From Dyadobacter luteus (GTDB lineage Bacteria > Bacteroidota > Bacteroidia > Cytophagales > Spirosomataceae), in contig NZ_QNUL01000003.1 of the NCBI RefSeq assembly GCF_003383615.1, forward strand, positions 186,001-250,000: 64,000 nt of DNA, read 5' to 3'. The translations under genes and the position numbers were made by a program. The stretch's first letter is position 1; each line of letters starts with the position of its first letter. The notes below the pieces were generated by a model. That model made no database searches. It saw only the letters and a program-made list of their open reading frames with translations, and was not told the DNA's origin. This document shows, in pieces, positions 34,603 to 42,975 of the stretch.

Positions 34603-36185
34603 TGGAAGCCCACAACATTTTCAAATCCTGGGTTCCCGATTGGCTGATCAAGAGCGTCCTGTTGGTCTGTATGCTGCATTCCATGGTATTACTTGGGCTA
34701 TATTCAAGCAACGTTTCCTATTCAGTCAGCTTTCTTGATATTGATCCTGAAGACCTCCAGTACAGCATGAGTATCACCTATGGGACATTTTTGGCAACCA
34801 TCCTGATAGAAGGCCGTATGTTCAGGTATTTCCCCACACGCAACTACTTCATCGCAATCTACCTGCTGGCTGCGCTCACTTTCATTATCTCTGCCTACAC
34901 GCATCACTTTATGGTATTTCTGATGCTTCGTATTGTCGAGGGATTCCTGATGGCACTTCCATGGATACCGCTCAGAATACTGTTACTGACAAGATTTAAA
35001 TCCCGAAATGCAACGATTATCGTTTTTTCCTTTACTTACGGAATGCTGCTGATGGCATCCCCTTTTATTACGAACATTGCAGTATGGTTGCTCGAAAACT
35101 ACGACTGGAACTATATGGCTTACGGATCAGCATTTTTTCAGCTCACCTGTGCGATGCTGGTCCTGATCGTGTTCAACGGAAGTCATTTTCATCGTAAAAT
35201 ACCGCTATTCCAGGTCGACTGGGCCAGCTTTGTGATGATCCTGACTGCAATATTATGTGGTGCATTTGTTTTGGTGTATGGAGAAAAGAAGTATTGGCTG
35301 CAATCATCCGAAATTGTATTGGCTATTATGATAACAGCGATCACCTCTTCGCTGTTTATTATCCGGCAATTATCTGTAACTCGCCCATCTTTTGACTTTG
35401 AAGTATTCCGATTTTCTAACTTACGAACCGGGCTATTGCTATTTCTGCTGCTGTACATTTCCCGGTCTACATTGAACATTTGTCACAATACAATGGCAAG
35501 CGTATGGAATTGGGAAGTAATCAGAATTGCCCATGTTCAATATCTGAATGTTGCAGGCAACTTCGTCGGTATGCTGATTGCAGGCTTTCTGCTGTCACGC
35601 TCCGTGGCGCCCCGCTACTTATTTATCACTGCGTTCGCCATCCTGTCGGTACATCATTTGTGGTTCACGTTTTTGTTTGTACCTGATGTTTCGCTGAATG
35701 ATATAGCAATTCCCTATTTACTTCAGGGTGTTGGCGTGGGTATAATATTTGTCCCTCTTGTGCTTTTTACTGTATCATCCGTACCAGCCAGACTGGCTCC
35801 GTTTGCAGGCACAGTTGGTGTTATAGGACGTTTCTGGGGAAATACACTTGGATTTTGTGTTTTACAAAATGCCCAATTCTTTCTTTACCAGAAACATGAA
35901 AACAAGCTTAAACAATTCATAACACAGGAAAGCACTGAAACTCAATTGCGAATTACCAATGCCACTGTAAAGTGGATAGATAAGGGGTTTACCGGAGAGG
36001 AATCCCGGCTACTTTCAATCAGGCACCTTGCTGAAAGTACTCATAAACAAGCCATTCTGCTTTCGAATATGGAAATCTATACCTTTATGGGCTACGGATT
36101 GGTATTCATTGTTATCATGCTGATACTTAATCAACACTTAAAACAGACATTTGATATTTTCAAAAACCGGATTTGGGGTACCTGA
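34599..36185 (+). CDS. MFS efflux transporter of the EmrB/DHA2 type
   Basis: A 528-residue protein with about 14 predicted membrane helices, the number expected of DHA2 (EmrB) drug:H+ antiporters. The family motif C region around LLQGVGVGIIFVPLVLF and the loop RIVEGFLMALPWIPLRILL are visible. The gene overlaps the EmrA-like gene by 4 nt and closes the operon. With the TolC-like protein it would form a pump crossing both membranes. Substrates are probably hydrophobic toxins or acids, which is inference. An inverted repeat lies just after the stop. Confidence 0.92.
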   Translation: MMEAHNIFKSWVPDWLIKSVLLVCMLHSMVLLGLYSSNVSYSVSFLDIDPEDLQYSMSITYGTFLATILIEGRMFRYFPTRNYFIAIYLLAALTFIISAYTHHFMVFLMLRIVEGFLMALPWIPLRILLLTRFKSRNATIIVFSFTYGMLLMASPFITNIAVWLLENYDWNYMAYGSAFFQLTCAMLVLIVFNGSHFHRKIPLFQVDWASFVMILTAILCGAFVLVYGEKKYWLQSSEIVLAIMITAITSSLFIIRQLSVTRPSFDFEVFRFSNLRTGLLLFLLLYISRSTLNICHNTMASVWNWEVIRIAHVQYLNVAGNFVGMLIAGFLLSRSVAPRYLFITAFAILSVHHLWFTFLFVPDVSLNDIAIPYLLQGVGVGIIFVPLVLFTVSSVPARLAPFAGTVGVIGRFWGNTLGFCVLQNAQFFLYQKHENKLKQFITQESTETQLRITNATVKWIDKGFTGEESRLLSIRHLAESTHKQAILLSNMEIYTFMGYGLVFIVIMLILNQHLKQTFDIFKNRIWGT

Positions 36186-36194
36186 GTTGAGGGC

Positions 36195-36229
36195 TTTTTC
36201 TTAGCGTATTTTCAACACGCTAAGAAAAA
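36195..36229. repeat. Hairpin after the efflux operon
   Basis: TTTTTCTTAGCGT pairs perfectly with ACGCTAAGAAAAA (13 bp, 9-nt loop), 10 nt after the MFS stop. The stem lacks a following U-run outside the paired region, so it may stabilise the 3' end or terminate weakly. Confidence 0.6.
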
Positions 36230-36290
36230 ATCCTTATCAAATATTTTCTATTTACTCACAACCTCTATGTGCCAAATAGAATTTATTTGA

Positions 36291-36575
36291 CTATCTAATA
36301 CCACGACGGATACTATCCAAAGCCCCGCGACCATCCACATCGTCATGTTCCTGAATTCGCTTGGTACGATCCAGATCTGCATACCGATTGAGCGCACGAA
36401 AGTCTTCTCTTGACATCTTATTCCATCCGGAATAGGTTTTATTGGCAGTATTTACTCTTTTAACTCTTGATTTCTGGTACCCAAATCCATAAGTAAGACA
36501 GAACATTAAAAATACAAGGGTTGCAACAACTGATAGTTTTGACCTCCCGGAAGAGATCTTTTTGAGGTTTTTCAT
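36291..36575 (-). CDS. Small single-pass membrane protein, unknown
   Basis: A 94-residue protein with one membrane helix (about residues 14-32, SVVATLVFLMFCLTYGFGY) flanked by basic residues, then a hydrophilic, charged C-terminal part (GWNKMSREDFRALNRYADLDRTKR). No family is recognised. It starts with an ATG at 36575 and has codon use similar to its neighbours. Whether it is expressed cannot be judged. It lies alone between convergent-type boundaries. Confidence 0.5.
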   Translation of the reverse strand: MKNLKKISSGRSKLSVVATLVFLMFCLTYGFGYQKSRVKRVNTANKTYSGWNKMSREDFRALNRYADLDRTKRIQEHDDVDGRGALDSIRRGIR

Positions 36576-36889
36576 TAACAGGGAGAGTAGGTTATGTGCC
36601 CACTAAAATACAAAAACGTAGAACTATATTCCCATTATTCTATAAAAATCATGGAAAACCATGATAAATAATTTTGATATAAACTTCGCCCCCATAAAGA
36701 AAACTCTATTTCTTACAGCTATCTGATAATCCTATCATTGCAATATTTAAGTCTATATGATACACACAACACTGAACAAAGAAGTTATAAGCTGTATTTT
36801 TATACAAAATTGCCCACATACGAATCAGGGCTAAATATTAAAAAAATATCCAGCCCTGATTCGTTGTTATGCAATACTTAAAAGAGGTA
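36576..36889. other. 314-nt AT-rich gap
   Basis: No gene is seen. It contains the upstream region of the small membrane protein and, at its right end, a strong inverted repeat (36821-36863) following the amidohydrolase gene. Confidence 0.6.
36821..36863. terminator. Hairpin following the amidohydrolase gene
   Basis: CGAATCAGGGCT pairs perfectly with AGCCCTGATTCG (12 bp). The loop itself contains an A/T-rich run. It lies 27 nt beyond the stop of the minus-strand gene. A classical U-tail after the stem is missing, so terminator function is likely but not certain. Confidence 0.6.
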
Positions 36890-38335
36890 CTATTTACGAT
36901 AATCCAACGGCGGTTTGCGGTCGCCTGCCAATGATTTATAAGTAAATTCTTTTCCTCCACGTGCCTTGTACAACTCAGCTTTCGCCTGCTGAATAATTTC
37001 CGGTTGTTTAAAAAGATCAATTGCCGACAAAGAGATTGTTTTGGCGGCCATCATCATCCCTTTGTACCCTATCGACATTCCATTGCATGCTACCGCCTGC
37101 CAGCTATGCGCGGGTACCCCAGGCACCCATGTAGCGGTAGATAATCCCGTAGTCGGAATCACCCAGCTCACATCGCCTACATCCGTAGATGCAGCCCATA
37201 CACCATTCAACGCATAAGGCTCTACAGCAGTAGCCCTGTTCAGTGGAGGAAGATTATCGGAAGCGATAGTTTTACGAATCTGGTTTGCAAATTCACTCTC
37301 GGACGAAGTATACTGCATCCCTCCTACCTGCTCCAGATTTTTCTGCATCACTTTAGCGAGGGTTTCATTAGGTAACAAATTATACAATCCCGCCAGTACC
37401 TCGTAAGTCATCGTTGTTTCCGTACCCAATGCTGCCGCCTGAGCCGTTTTCATCAACCTTGCCCAAACCTCCTCCAGACCTTTTGCCGTCGGGTGACGAA
37501 TCGTATATTCAACCTCCGCATAGTCCGGAACAATGTTAGAAGTAAGTCCGCCTTTTTTAATTACATAATGAATACGCGTAGAAGATGTAACATGCTCACG
37601 CATCATGTTCACCATGTAATTCATGGCCTCTACGGCATCCAGTGCCGAACGTCCTTTTTCAGGTGCTGCCGCTGCATGCGCCGCCACGCCGGTAAACTGA
37701 AAGTTGGCAACGCGATAAGCCAATGAAGAAGAAGGACTGGCGCTGTTGTTGTCTCCCGGGTGCCAGTGTAAGGTCGCATCTACGTTGTTGAACAGTCCGG
37801 CTTTTACAAGATAGGTTTTGCCACCACCCGCTCCCTCCTCAGCCGGAGTCCCGATCAACTGTATAGTGCCCGACTTACCGGATTGTTGCAGATAGTTCTT
37901 GGCAGCGATAGCAGCAGCTACCGACCCTACCCCAAACAAATTATGTCCGCACCCATGTCCATAGGCATTAGGCACCAGCGGTTTTCTGAGCGGAACCGAA
38001 TCCTGAGACAGGCCCGGGAGTGCATCCATTTCAGCCAAAATACTGACAACCGGAGCTCCCTTACCAAAGCTCGCGACAAAAGCAGTGGGCATCTCAGCCA
38101 CACCGGTTGAGATACTGAATCCATTATCTCTGAGCTCCTTTTGCAGAAGACTGCTCGTTTCGGTTTCCAGATAACCGGGTTCAGCCAATTTCCAGATACG
38201 CTCAGCCAGCGCTGCATAATGCGGATAATCTTTATCCAGCTGCGAAACTACTTTTGTTTTCTCCGGCTGGCTATGAACCTGAACAACAAAACAAAACGTT
38301 ATAATTAAAGAAAGTAAAGATTTAAAATAAACCAT
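36890..38335 (-). CDS. Secreted M20-family amidohydrolase (AbgB-like)
   Basis: From the ATG at 38335 the product is 481 residues with a signal peptide (FKSLLSLIITFCFVVQVHSQ). Metallopeptidase M20 features are SILAEMDALPGLS (Asp ligand), AYGHGCGHNLFG (His ligand) and GTPAEEGAGGGK (Glu-Glu pair), plus a dimerisation domain around the FTGVAAHAAAAPEKGRSALDA block. Length and motifs match the p-aminobenzoyl-glutamate hydrolase B group. The export signal suggests a periplasmic amidohydrolase acting on a dipeptide-like or N-acyl amino acid substrate. Confidence 0.92.
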   Translation of the reverse strand: MVYFKSLLSLIITFCFVVQVHSQPEKTKVVSQLDKDYPHYAALAERIWKLAEPGYLETETSSLLQKELRDNGFSISTGVAEMPTAFVASFGKGAPVVSILAEMDALPGLSQDSVPLRKPLVPNAYGHGCGHNLFGVGSVAAAIAAKNYLQQSGKSGTIQLIGTPAEEGAGGGKTYLVKAGLFNNVDATLHWHPGDNNSASPSSSLAYRVANFQFTGVAAHAAAAPEKGRSALDAVEAMNYMVNMMREHVTSSTRIHYVIKKGGLTSNIVPDYAEVEYTIRHPTAKGLEEVWARLMKTAQAAALGTETTMTYEVLAGLYNLLPNETLAKVMQKNLEQVGGMQYTSSESEFANQIRKTIASDNLPPLNRATAVEPYALNGVWAASTDVGDVSWVIPTTGLSTATWVPGVPAHSWQAVACNGMSIGYKGMMMAAKTISLSAIDLFKQPEIIQQAKAELYKARGGKEFTYKSLAGDRKPPLDYRK

Positions 38336-38461
38336 AAAAGATAATTTATTGATACAATATTTTGCAAAAATTAAAATATACAAAATATTATCTACACAAG
38401 AAAATATTTACAGTTTACCCGAAACAATACCTTCCTCCTTTTCGGCATCATATCAGCGCTG

Positions 38462-39610
38462 TTACTCCCCCTGCATCATAGCAAGCATTTGGTCAATCGC
38501 ATCAACCGAATGTAACATCTCAGTACTTTGAAGTGTGATTCTGGTAACTTCAGCTGTTCTTTCCAGCATGTTCTTTTCATAACAGGCTATTGCAGCAGAA
38601 AAATTATCAAAACGATCACTAGTGAGGCATTCTGCCAATTCCAACGCATCCAGCATTGCCATGTTCACGCCTTCTCCCGCATACGGCGGCATACGATGTG
38701 CTGCATCACCAAGCATCGTCAGGTTAGGGAGAGCTGTCCAGCTTTGATCAAGCGGATAATGGTATTGAGGACGCGCCATACACCACACTTCTTCACCCGA
38801 AAACAACTCCTGCCAGCTGCTATCCCAGGATCGAAACGCAGCCTCAAACCATTGATGCACTTGTTTCTGATCTGTAAACTCAATACCACTTTTCAGAGAC
38901 CAATCCTCCGGAACCTTGCAGCCTGTGTAAAAGGACAAACTTCCATCCCCTTTGGCACTGAGTATCAGCGATTGCTCATCACCAAAAGCGAAAACTTTTC
39001 CACCTTTCACCATTTCATAAAGCCCGGGTGCATTTTGGCTGGCATTATATACATTGCCTTCAACAATTGTCACTCCTGAATAAACCGGAGTAATGTCTGT
39101 TATTTGTTTGCGGATTCTGGAATTGGCACCGTCTGCTGCAACCACGATATCTGCATAAGCCCAAGTCTCATTTTTGAAAAACAGCCTCCAGCCCTCTCCC
39201 TCCGCTTCTATAGATAAGAAATTACAATCCCAAACTACGGTTTCCGGCTGAAGCGATTCCAACAGAATTTTACGCAACGGCCCCCGATCAATCTCAGGAC
39301 GCTGATCGGCATAACCATTCTTCAAAGCATGATCATCCAGATAGATGGTTTTATCCATGCCAGCAACCCGCATTTTACCGGCATCGGGGCGATAGTTTGC
39401 ATAAAAAGCATCTGTTAAACCAGCCTCACGCAATGCAGCCAGGCCGGATTCCTCGTGCAAGTCTAACGTTGCTCCCTGTACCCGCACATCCTTATTCGCA
39501 TCCCGCTCATAAACGTGTACCTGTACTCCTCTCTGCTGAAGAAGTTTTGCCAATGTAAGCCCTCCCGGACCACCTCCAACGATGGCTATTTTTTTATTTT
39601 CAAGTATCAT
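38462..39610 (-). CDS. FAD-dependent monooxygenase, TetX-like
   Basis: A 382-residue class A flavin monooxygenase. It has the dinucleotide motif KIAIVGGGPGGLTLAKLLQ (about residues 6-24), YERDANKDVRVQGATLDLHEESG, which closely recalls the Tet(X) N-terminus, and the FAD ribityl motif GDAAHRMPPYAGEGVN (about 301-316). Against the Tet(X) sequence as remembered, the drug-contact positions Gln192, Arg213 and His234 fall on Glu, Lys and Ser here, so tetracycline breakdown is doubtful; another aromatic or polyketide substrate is more likely. It lies 33 nt downstream of an AraC regulator on the same strand. Confidence 0.88.
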   Translation of the reverse strand: MILENKKIAIVGGGPGGLTLAKLLQQRGVQVHVYERDANKDVRVQGATLDLHEESGLAALREAGLTDAFYANYRPDAGKMRVAGMDKTIYLDDHALKNGYADQRPEIDRGPLRKILLESLQPETVVWDCNFLSIEAEGEGWRLFFKNETWAYADIVVAADGANSRIRKQITDITPVYSGVTIVEGNVYNASQNAPGLYEMVKGGKVFAFGDEQSLILSAKGDGSLSFYTGCKVPEDWSLKSGIEFTDQKQVHQWFEAAFRSWDSSWQELFSGEEVWCMARPQYHYPLDQSWTALPNLTMLGDAAHRMPPYAGEGVNMAMLDALELAECLTSDRFDNFSAAIACYEKNMLERTAEVTRITLQSTEMLHSVDAIDQMLAMMQGE

Positions 39611-39643
39611 TTCCGTCTTCGTTTTTAATTCAACGGAACAAAG

Positions 39644-40399
39644 CTACCTGACGGGAATCGTGGAAAATTGTATAAATCGGTCGTTTTGATTTATCCTGAG
39701 CTCTTTGGGCAGAACACCTGAAAGCTTTTTGATTTCACGTATAAAATGAGACTGGTCAGTAAAATTCTCTTCCGGAGACAATTTACCATTTTTAATATGC
39801 GGAAAGGAGGCTCGGAAACGAAGTATACCGCAGTAGGATTTTAATGGTAAGCCGAAATGCTGATCGAAATAGCGGTTGATCTGCCGGCTCGTCCAGCAGA
39901 CCTCTTCTGATAGCTTTTGAACTGAAAATGAACCATTTGATCCATAAATCAAATCAAAAAGTTTAAGTTTTCTATCATCTGTGCTCAGAGGAAACGATGA
40001 CAACATTCTTGCTGTCATCGTTTGACAAAACTGTTCAAAATCGTTCAGGACATGCTGTTCAACATCCCAAAAATTTTCCGGCAACAGGAGTGCCGTATCA
40101 ATTATACCAGCTATGCTATGTTTTAGGATATACTCCACGCCGGGCAGGCGAAAGCTGATTGCAAAGGTTATTGTATCAGGAGCAATTTCGGCTTGTTCAG
40201 GCTGTGTTCCTATACCTGACAAAGAAATATGAAACGTTTCTTCCGTTGAGCGGGAAAAGAACAGGTCCACGCGGCCGTCAGGCAGAATCACAACCTTCTT
40301 TGCTTCCTTGGAATGATTACGAAGCATCCAGAAGCTTTCAACGAAGATCTGTAATCTCTGTTCCGGAACGACGTATTTGTATTCAAAGTCCTTGTCCAT
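39644..40399 (-). CDS. AraC-family transcriptional regulator (DUF6597-like sensor)
   Basis: A 251-residue regulator with an N-terminal sensor that starts YKYVVPEQRLQIFVESFWML, a common opening of the DUF6597-type AraC regulators, and a C-terminal AraC HTH (SVQKLSEEVCWTSRQINRYFDQHFGLPLKSYCGILRF then FTDQSHFIREIKKLSGVLP). It ends 33 nt before the TetX-like gene and is probably its operon partner and regulator. The start is the ATG at 40399. Confidence 0.88.
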   Translation of the reverse strand: MDKDFEYKYVVPEQRLQIFVESFWMLRNHSKEAKKVVILPDGRVDLFFSRSTEETFHISLSGIGTQPEQAEIAPDTITFAISFRLPGVEYILKHSIAGIIDTALLLPENFWDVEQHVLNDFEQFCQTMTARMLSSFPLSTDDRKLKLFDLIYGSNGSFSVQKLSEEVCWTSRQINRYFDQHFGLPLKSYCGILRFRASFPHIKNGKLSPEENFTDQSHFIREIKKLSGVLPKELRINQNDRFIQFSTIPVR

Positions 40400-40548
40400 A
40401 GCTTAGCAGCCTACTCGGTGGCAGATAGATATGAACGGTTGACAAAAGATTTGAAAGATGTAGTCATTGCCTGCTGTTAATTTTGCATTCAAGATACATC
40501 AGGATTTTTTTTAATGCTACAACTGCCATTTAAACAGCCGCCAGACCT

Positions 40549-41364
40549 CTATTTCGGCGAACCTCTTTTTATTTCCTTCGGCACCTTTCCATAGGTCTTC
40601 CTGAATTCTCTGCTAAAATATTTACTATCCTCATACCCGACGGCATTAGCTACCTCGTTCACATGATATGTACCTACTTCCAGTAGTTGCAGTGCCCTTT
40701 TCATACGAATGTCTTTCACAAAGTCATTGACCGTGCCTCCCGTCAGCAACCGGAGTTTCCTGTACAAAACTGACACGCTGATTCCGATGTGAAATGCCAT
40801 CTGGTGAACGCCAAAATCAGGATCGGACAAATTCTCCTGAACGATCCCTGTCAATTTTTCAAGGAACCCACCAGTCACTTCACTAAGTTTCGGTTGACTG
40901 CTGATCACCATTTCCTGATCCGACAATGTGCTTTTAATGCGCATCAGTTTTTTTATTCTTAATTCGAAAAGCTGATTGTCACAAGGCAATACCAGATAGT
41001 CGTCAGCTCCTGCCCGCAACCCTTCAATCTCGCTTGCAACAGAAGCTTCATTGGATAGCAGAATAATCGGTAGCCTGCTCGTGTTAAAATCAGATTTCAA
41101 TATACGGCATAAATCATAACCGTTTATTAAAGGAGAAGTAACATCACAGAGAATCAAATCCGGGTTTATTTTGCGCGCTAATAGCTGCCCCTGATTGCCA
41201 TCACTTGCTTTCACGATATTAAAATTTTCCCAGAGTATCTCGCTGACAAAAGCGCCGAGCCCTATATTATTTTCAACGATTAAAATAACTCCCTTATCGT
41301 CAGAAATCATCATATTTAAACGAGTAAATATTCTCAATATATCAGAAACAAAAAAACTTTTCAT
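40549..41364 (-). CDS. Orphan response regulator-like protein with AraC output and degenerate receiver
   Basis: A 271-residue protein with a receiver-like domain (about residues 25-145) and a C-terminal AraC DNA-binding domain (about 170-268; VHQMAFHIGISVSVLYRKLRLLTGG, HVNEVANAVGYEDSKYFSREFRKTYG). The phospho-acceptor Asp in DLILCDVTSP is kept. The acidic pocket is only IVENN, and the conserved lysine position reads YLVLPCDN with Leu in place of Lys, so phosphorylation-dependent switching is doubtful. The layout equals the C-terminal end of Bacteroidota hybrid two-component systems, but no kinase is present nearby. Confidence 0.85.
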   Translation of the reverse strand: MKSFFVSDILRIFTRLNMMISDDKGVILIVENNIGLGAFVSEILWENFNIVKASDGNQGQLLARKINPDLILCDVTSPLINGYDLCRILKSDFNTSRLPIILLSNEASVASEIEGLRAGADDYLVLPCDNQLFELRIKKLMRIKSTLSDQEMVISSQPKLSEVTGGFLEKLTGIVQENLSDPDFGVHQMAFHIGISVSVLYRKLRLLTGGTVNDFVKDIRMKRALQLLEVGTYHVNEVANAVGYEDSKYFSREFRKTYGKVPKEIKRGSPK

Positions 41365-42053
41365 TTTCCTAAAAAAAATGAATATTATACCTGTAAAGTA
41401 ATAATTGCAAGGAGAGCTAAAATAGGCAGTTACTTACTTAACCATTGCACCAATCAGATAAATAAAAATGTATCCTTAACAGATTATTTCTTCAAAACAC
41501 AATACGGCGCTGATCATAAAAATACTATCCACGAGCATAGATAATATCCTGACCATCCAGACAAAATAAATATCCTCTTGTAAACATAGCGTACCGAAAT
41601 ATTTCTATCAACTGGTTCCTATGACAATTGTCATAGAAATACGAAATTCCTACCAAATAGATAAGATTTTCTACTCTATTACCTGGCTTATCTACCATAA
41701 AACGACAAAATTTTCTCACATTCTGTCATTTCCGACTCACAGCGCAGAGCAATCAGGTTAATTTTATACCGATGTCGGAAACCCTCACAAACGACTTAAA
41801 ACAAGCATATTGGGCAAAAGGCAGTTTTTCCAGACCTACTCCAGGCGCCTGTACCGACTGTTTGTTCGTCCTGAGCTAACTGCAAGGAACCGGAGAAGCA
41901 CACAAAATCGAAATATTTTACAAGTAGACCAGATAACACACCATTGAGACAATAATATCACCTGTCCAATCTAAAAAAATTGGAGATATTGCACAAAAAA
42001 TTAATCAACAAACATTGAACATTTACATTGTAAAAAAATAAAATCTATATGTT
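41365..42053. other. 689-nt AT-rich intergenic region between two divergent regulators
   Basis: No convincing gene is seen. The short frames are not supported by composition. It contains an 18-bp perfect palindrome (41619-41636) and serves as the upstream region of both orphan regulators. Confidence 0.6.
41619..41636. promoter_or_regulatory. 18-bp perfect palindrome, candidate operator
   Basis: CTATGACAATTGTCATAG is a perfect palindrome about 255 nt upstream of the AraC-type regulator start and about 420 nt from the LuxR-type start. Binding by a dimeric regulator is inferred. Confidence 0.45.
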
Positions 42054-42701
42054 ATGGAAGAGTTATATCGAAGGAGCAAAATTGTACTTATTGACAATCG
42101 CCCCATGTTCACACAAGGAATAAAAAGTTCCATTAAAACGATCGACAGCAGCCTGGATGTATTTGAATACAAATCCATTGAAGAGATTATAAACGACAAA
42201 CTTGAATGGGAATTTTTTACATTTTTTCTACGTGTAGGAAATACTTATGATCATGTAATTTTGAGCAACATAAGAAAATTGCGAAATACGTACGGATCCT
42301 GTAAAATAATACTATACGATTATCAGGAATCAATTGACTATATCATTACGCTTTTTAAAGAAAATATTGATGCATATCTTCCTGATAATTTTGACGAAGG
42401 AGATCTGAAGGAATGTTTCCTTTCCGTGGAATCCAATAAGCTTTATCTGAATACGCAAATCGCGCTTCAGCTGCTGACTTTCAAACCGAACAAGCGTACG
42501 GAGAGAAAAATCCAGTTTACTCCTACGGAGGTAAAAGTGGCACGGTTACTCGTCAGAGGGATGCGAACTTCGCTGATTGCCAAAGAGATGGGCAAGAAAA
42601 TATCTACAATCAGCACCATTAAGTCTAACATTTTTAAGAAGGCAAAAGTCTCTAATATCATCGACCTTGCGAGTAGTATGGACAATATGCAAATTGCATA
42701 A
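42054..42701 (+). CDS. LuxR/NarL-type regulator with pseudo-receiver domain
   Basis: A 215-residue protein with an N-terminal receiver-like fold (KIVLIDNRPMFTQGIKSSI at residues 9-27) and a C-terminal LuxR HTH (about 150-212; FTPTEVKVARLLVRGMRTSLIAKEMGKKISTISTIKSNIFKKAKVSN region). Only one acidic-pocket Asp remains (LIDN), and the strand that should carry the phospho-acceptor reads FFTFFLRVGN with no Asp, so it probably works without phosphorylation. It is convergent with the giant T9SS protein gene. No histidine kinase is nearby. Confidence 0.82.
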   Translation: MEELYRRSKIVLIDNRPMFTQGIKSSIKTIDSSLDVFEYKSIEEIINDKLEWEFFTFFLRVGNTYDHVILSNIRKLRNTYGSCKIILYDYQESIDYIITLFKENIDAYLPDNFDEGDLKECFLSVESNKLYLNTQIALQLLTFKPNKRTERKIQFTPTEVKVARLLVRGMRTSLIAKEMGKKISTISTIKSNIFKKAKVSNIIDLASSMDNMQIA

Positions 42702-42916
42702 TACGCGTACTCTGTCGATATTCATTCTATAGAATCAACACATTCCCGGGTTTACACAAACACACCGTTCCTCGTCACGCTGATTAATCTTACAATCAGA
42801 AACTTTTTCAAACACTTCCCCATATTTCAGTCGATACGCAATGCCTTGCTTTATGTTTAAAGTGAGGCATTTTACTTATCAGAAACATCAGAATATGCCA
42901 ACCCGGCAAAGAAAAA

Positions 42917-42950
42917 GCCGGAAGATTGATTAACAATCTATCCGGCCTTT
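42917..42950 (-). terminator. Terminator of the giant surface protein gene
   Basis: GCCGGA-AGATTG pairs with CAATCT-TCCGGC (12 bp with one bulged A, 5-nt loop). Read on the minus strand it is followed by a T-run. It lies 26 nt beyond the stop codon at 42976 and may also serve the LuxR gene. Confidence 0.85.
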
Positions 42951-42975
42951 CGACTTACCTTACTCTTACTCTTTG

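Noticed and set aside
36195-36229. Classical rho-independent terminator of the efflux operon
   Set aside because: The stem is strong but is followed by an A-run rather than a U-run on the coding strand, so it is recorded only as a hairpin.
38462-39610. A genuine tet(X) resistance gene
   Set aside because: Overall motifs fit, but the positions matching known tetracycline contacts are changed, so only a TetX-like call is made.
41365-42053. A hidden gene in the long gap between the two regulators
   Set aside because: The only frames are short, lack family features and have poor composition. Nothing supports coding.
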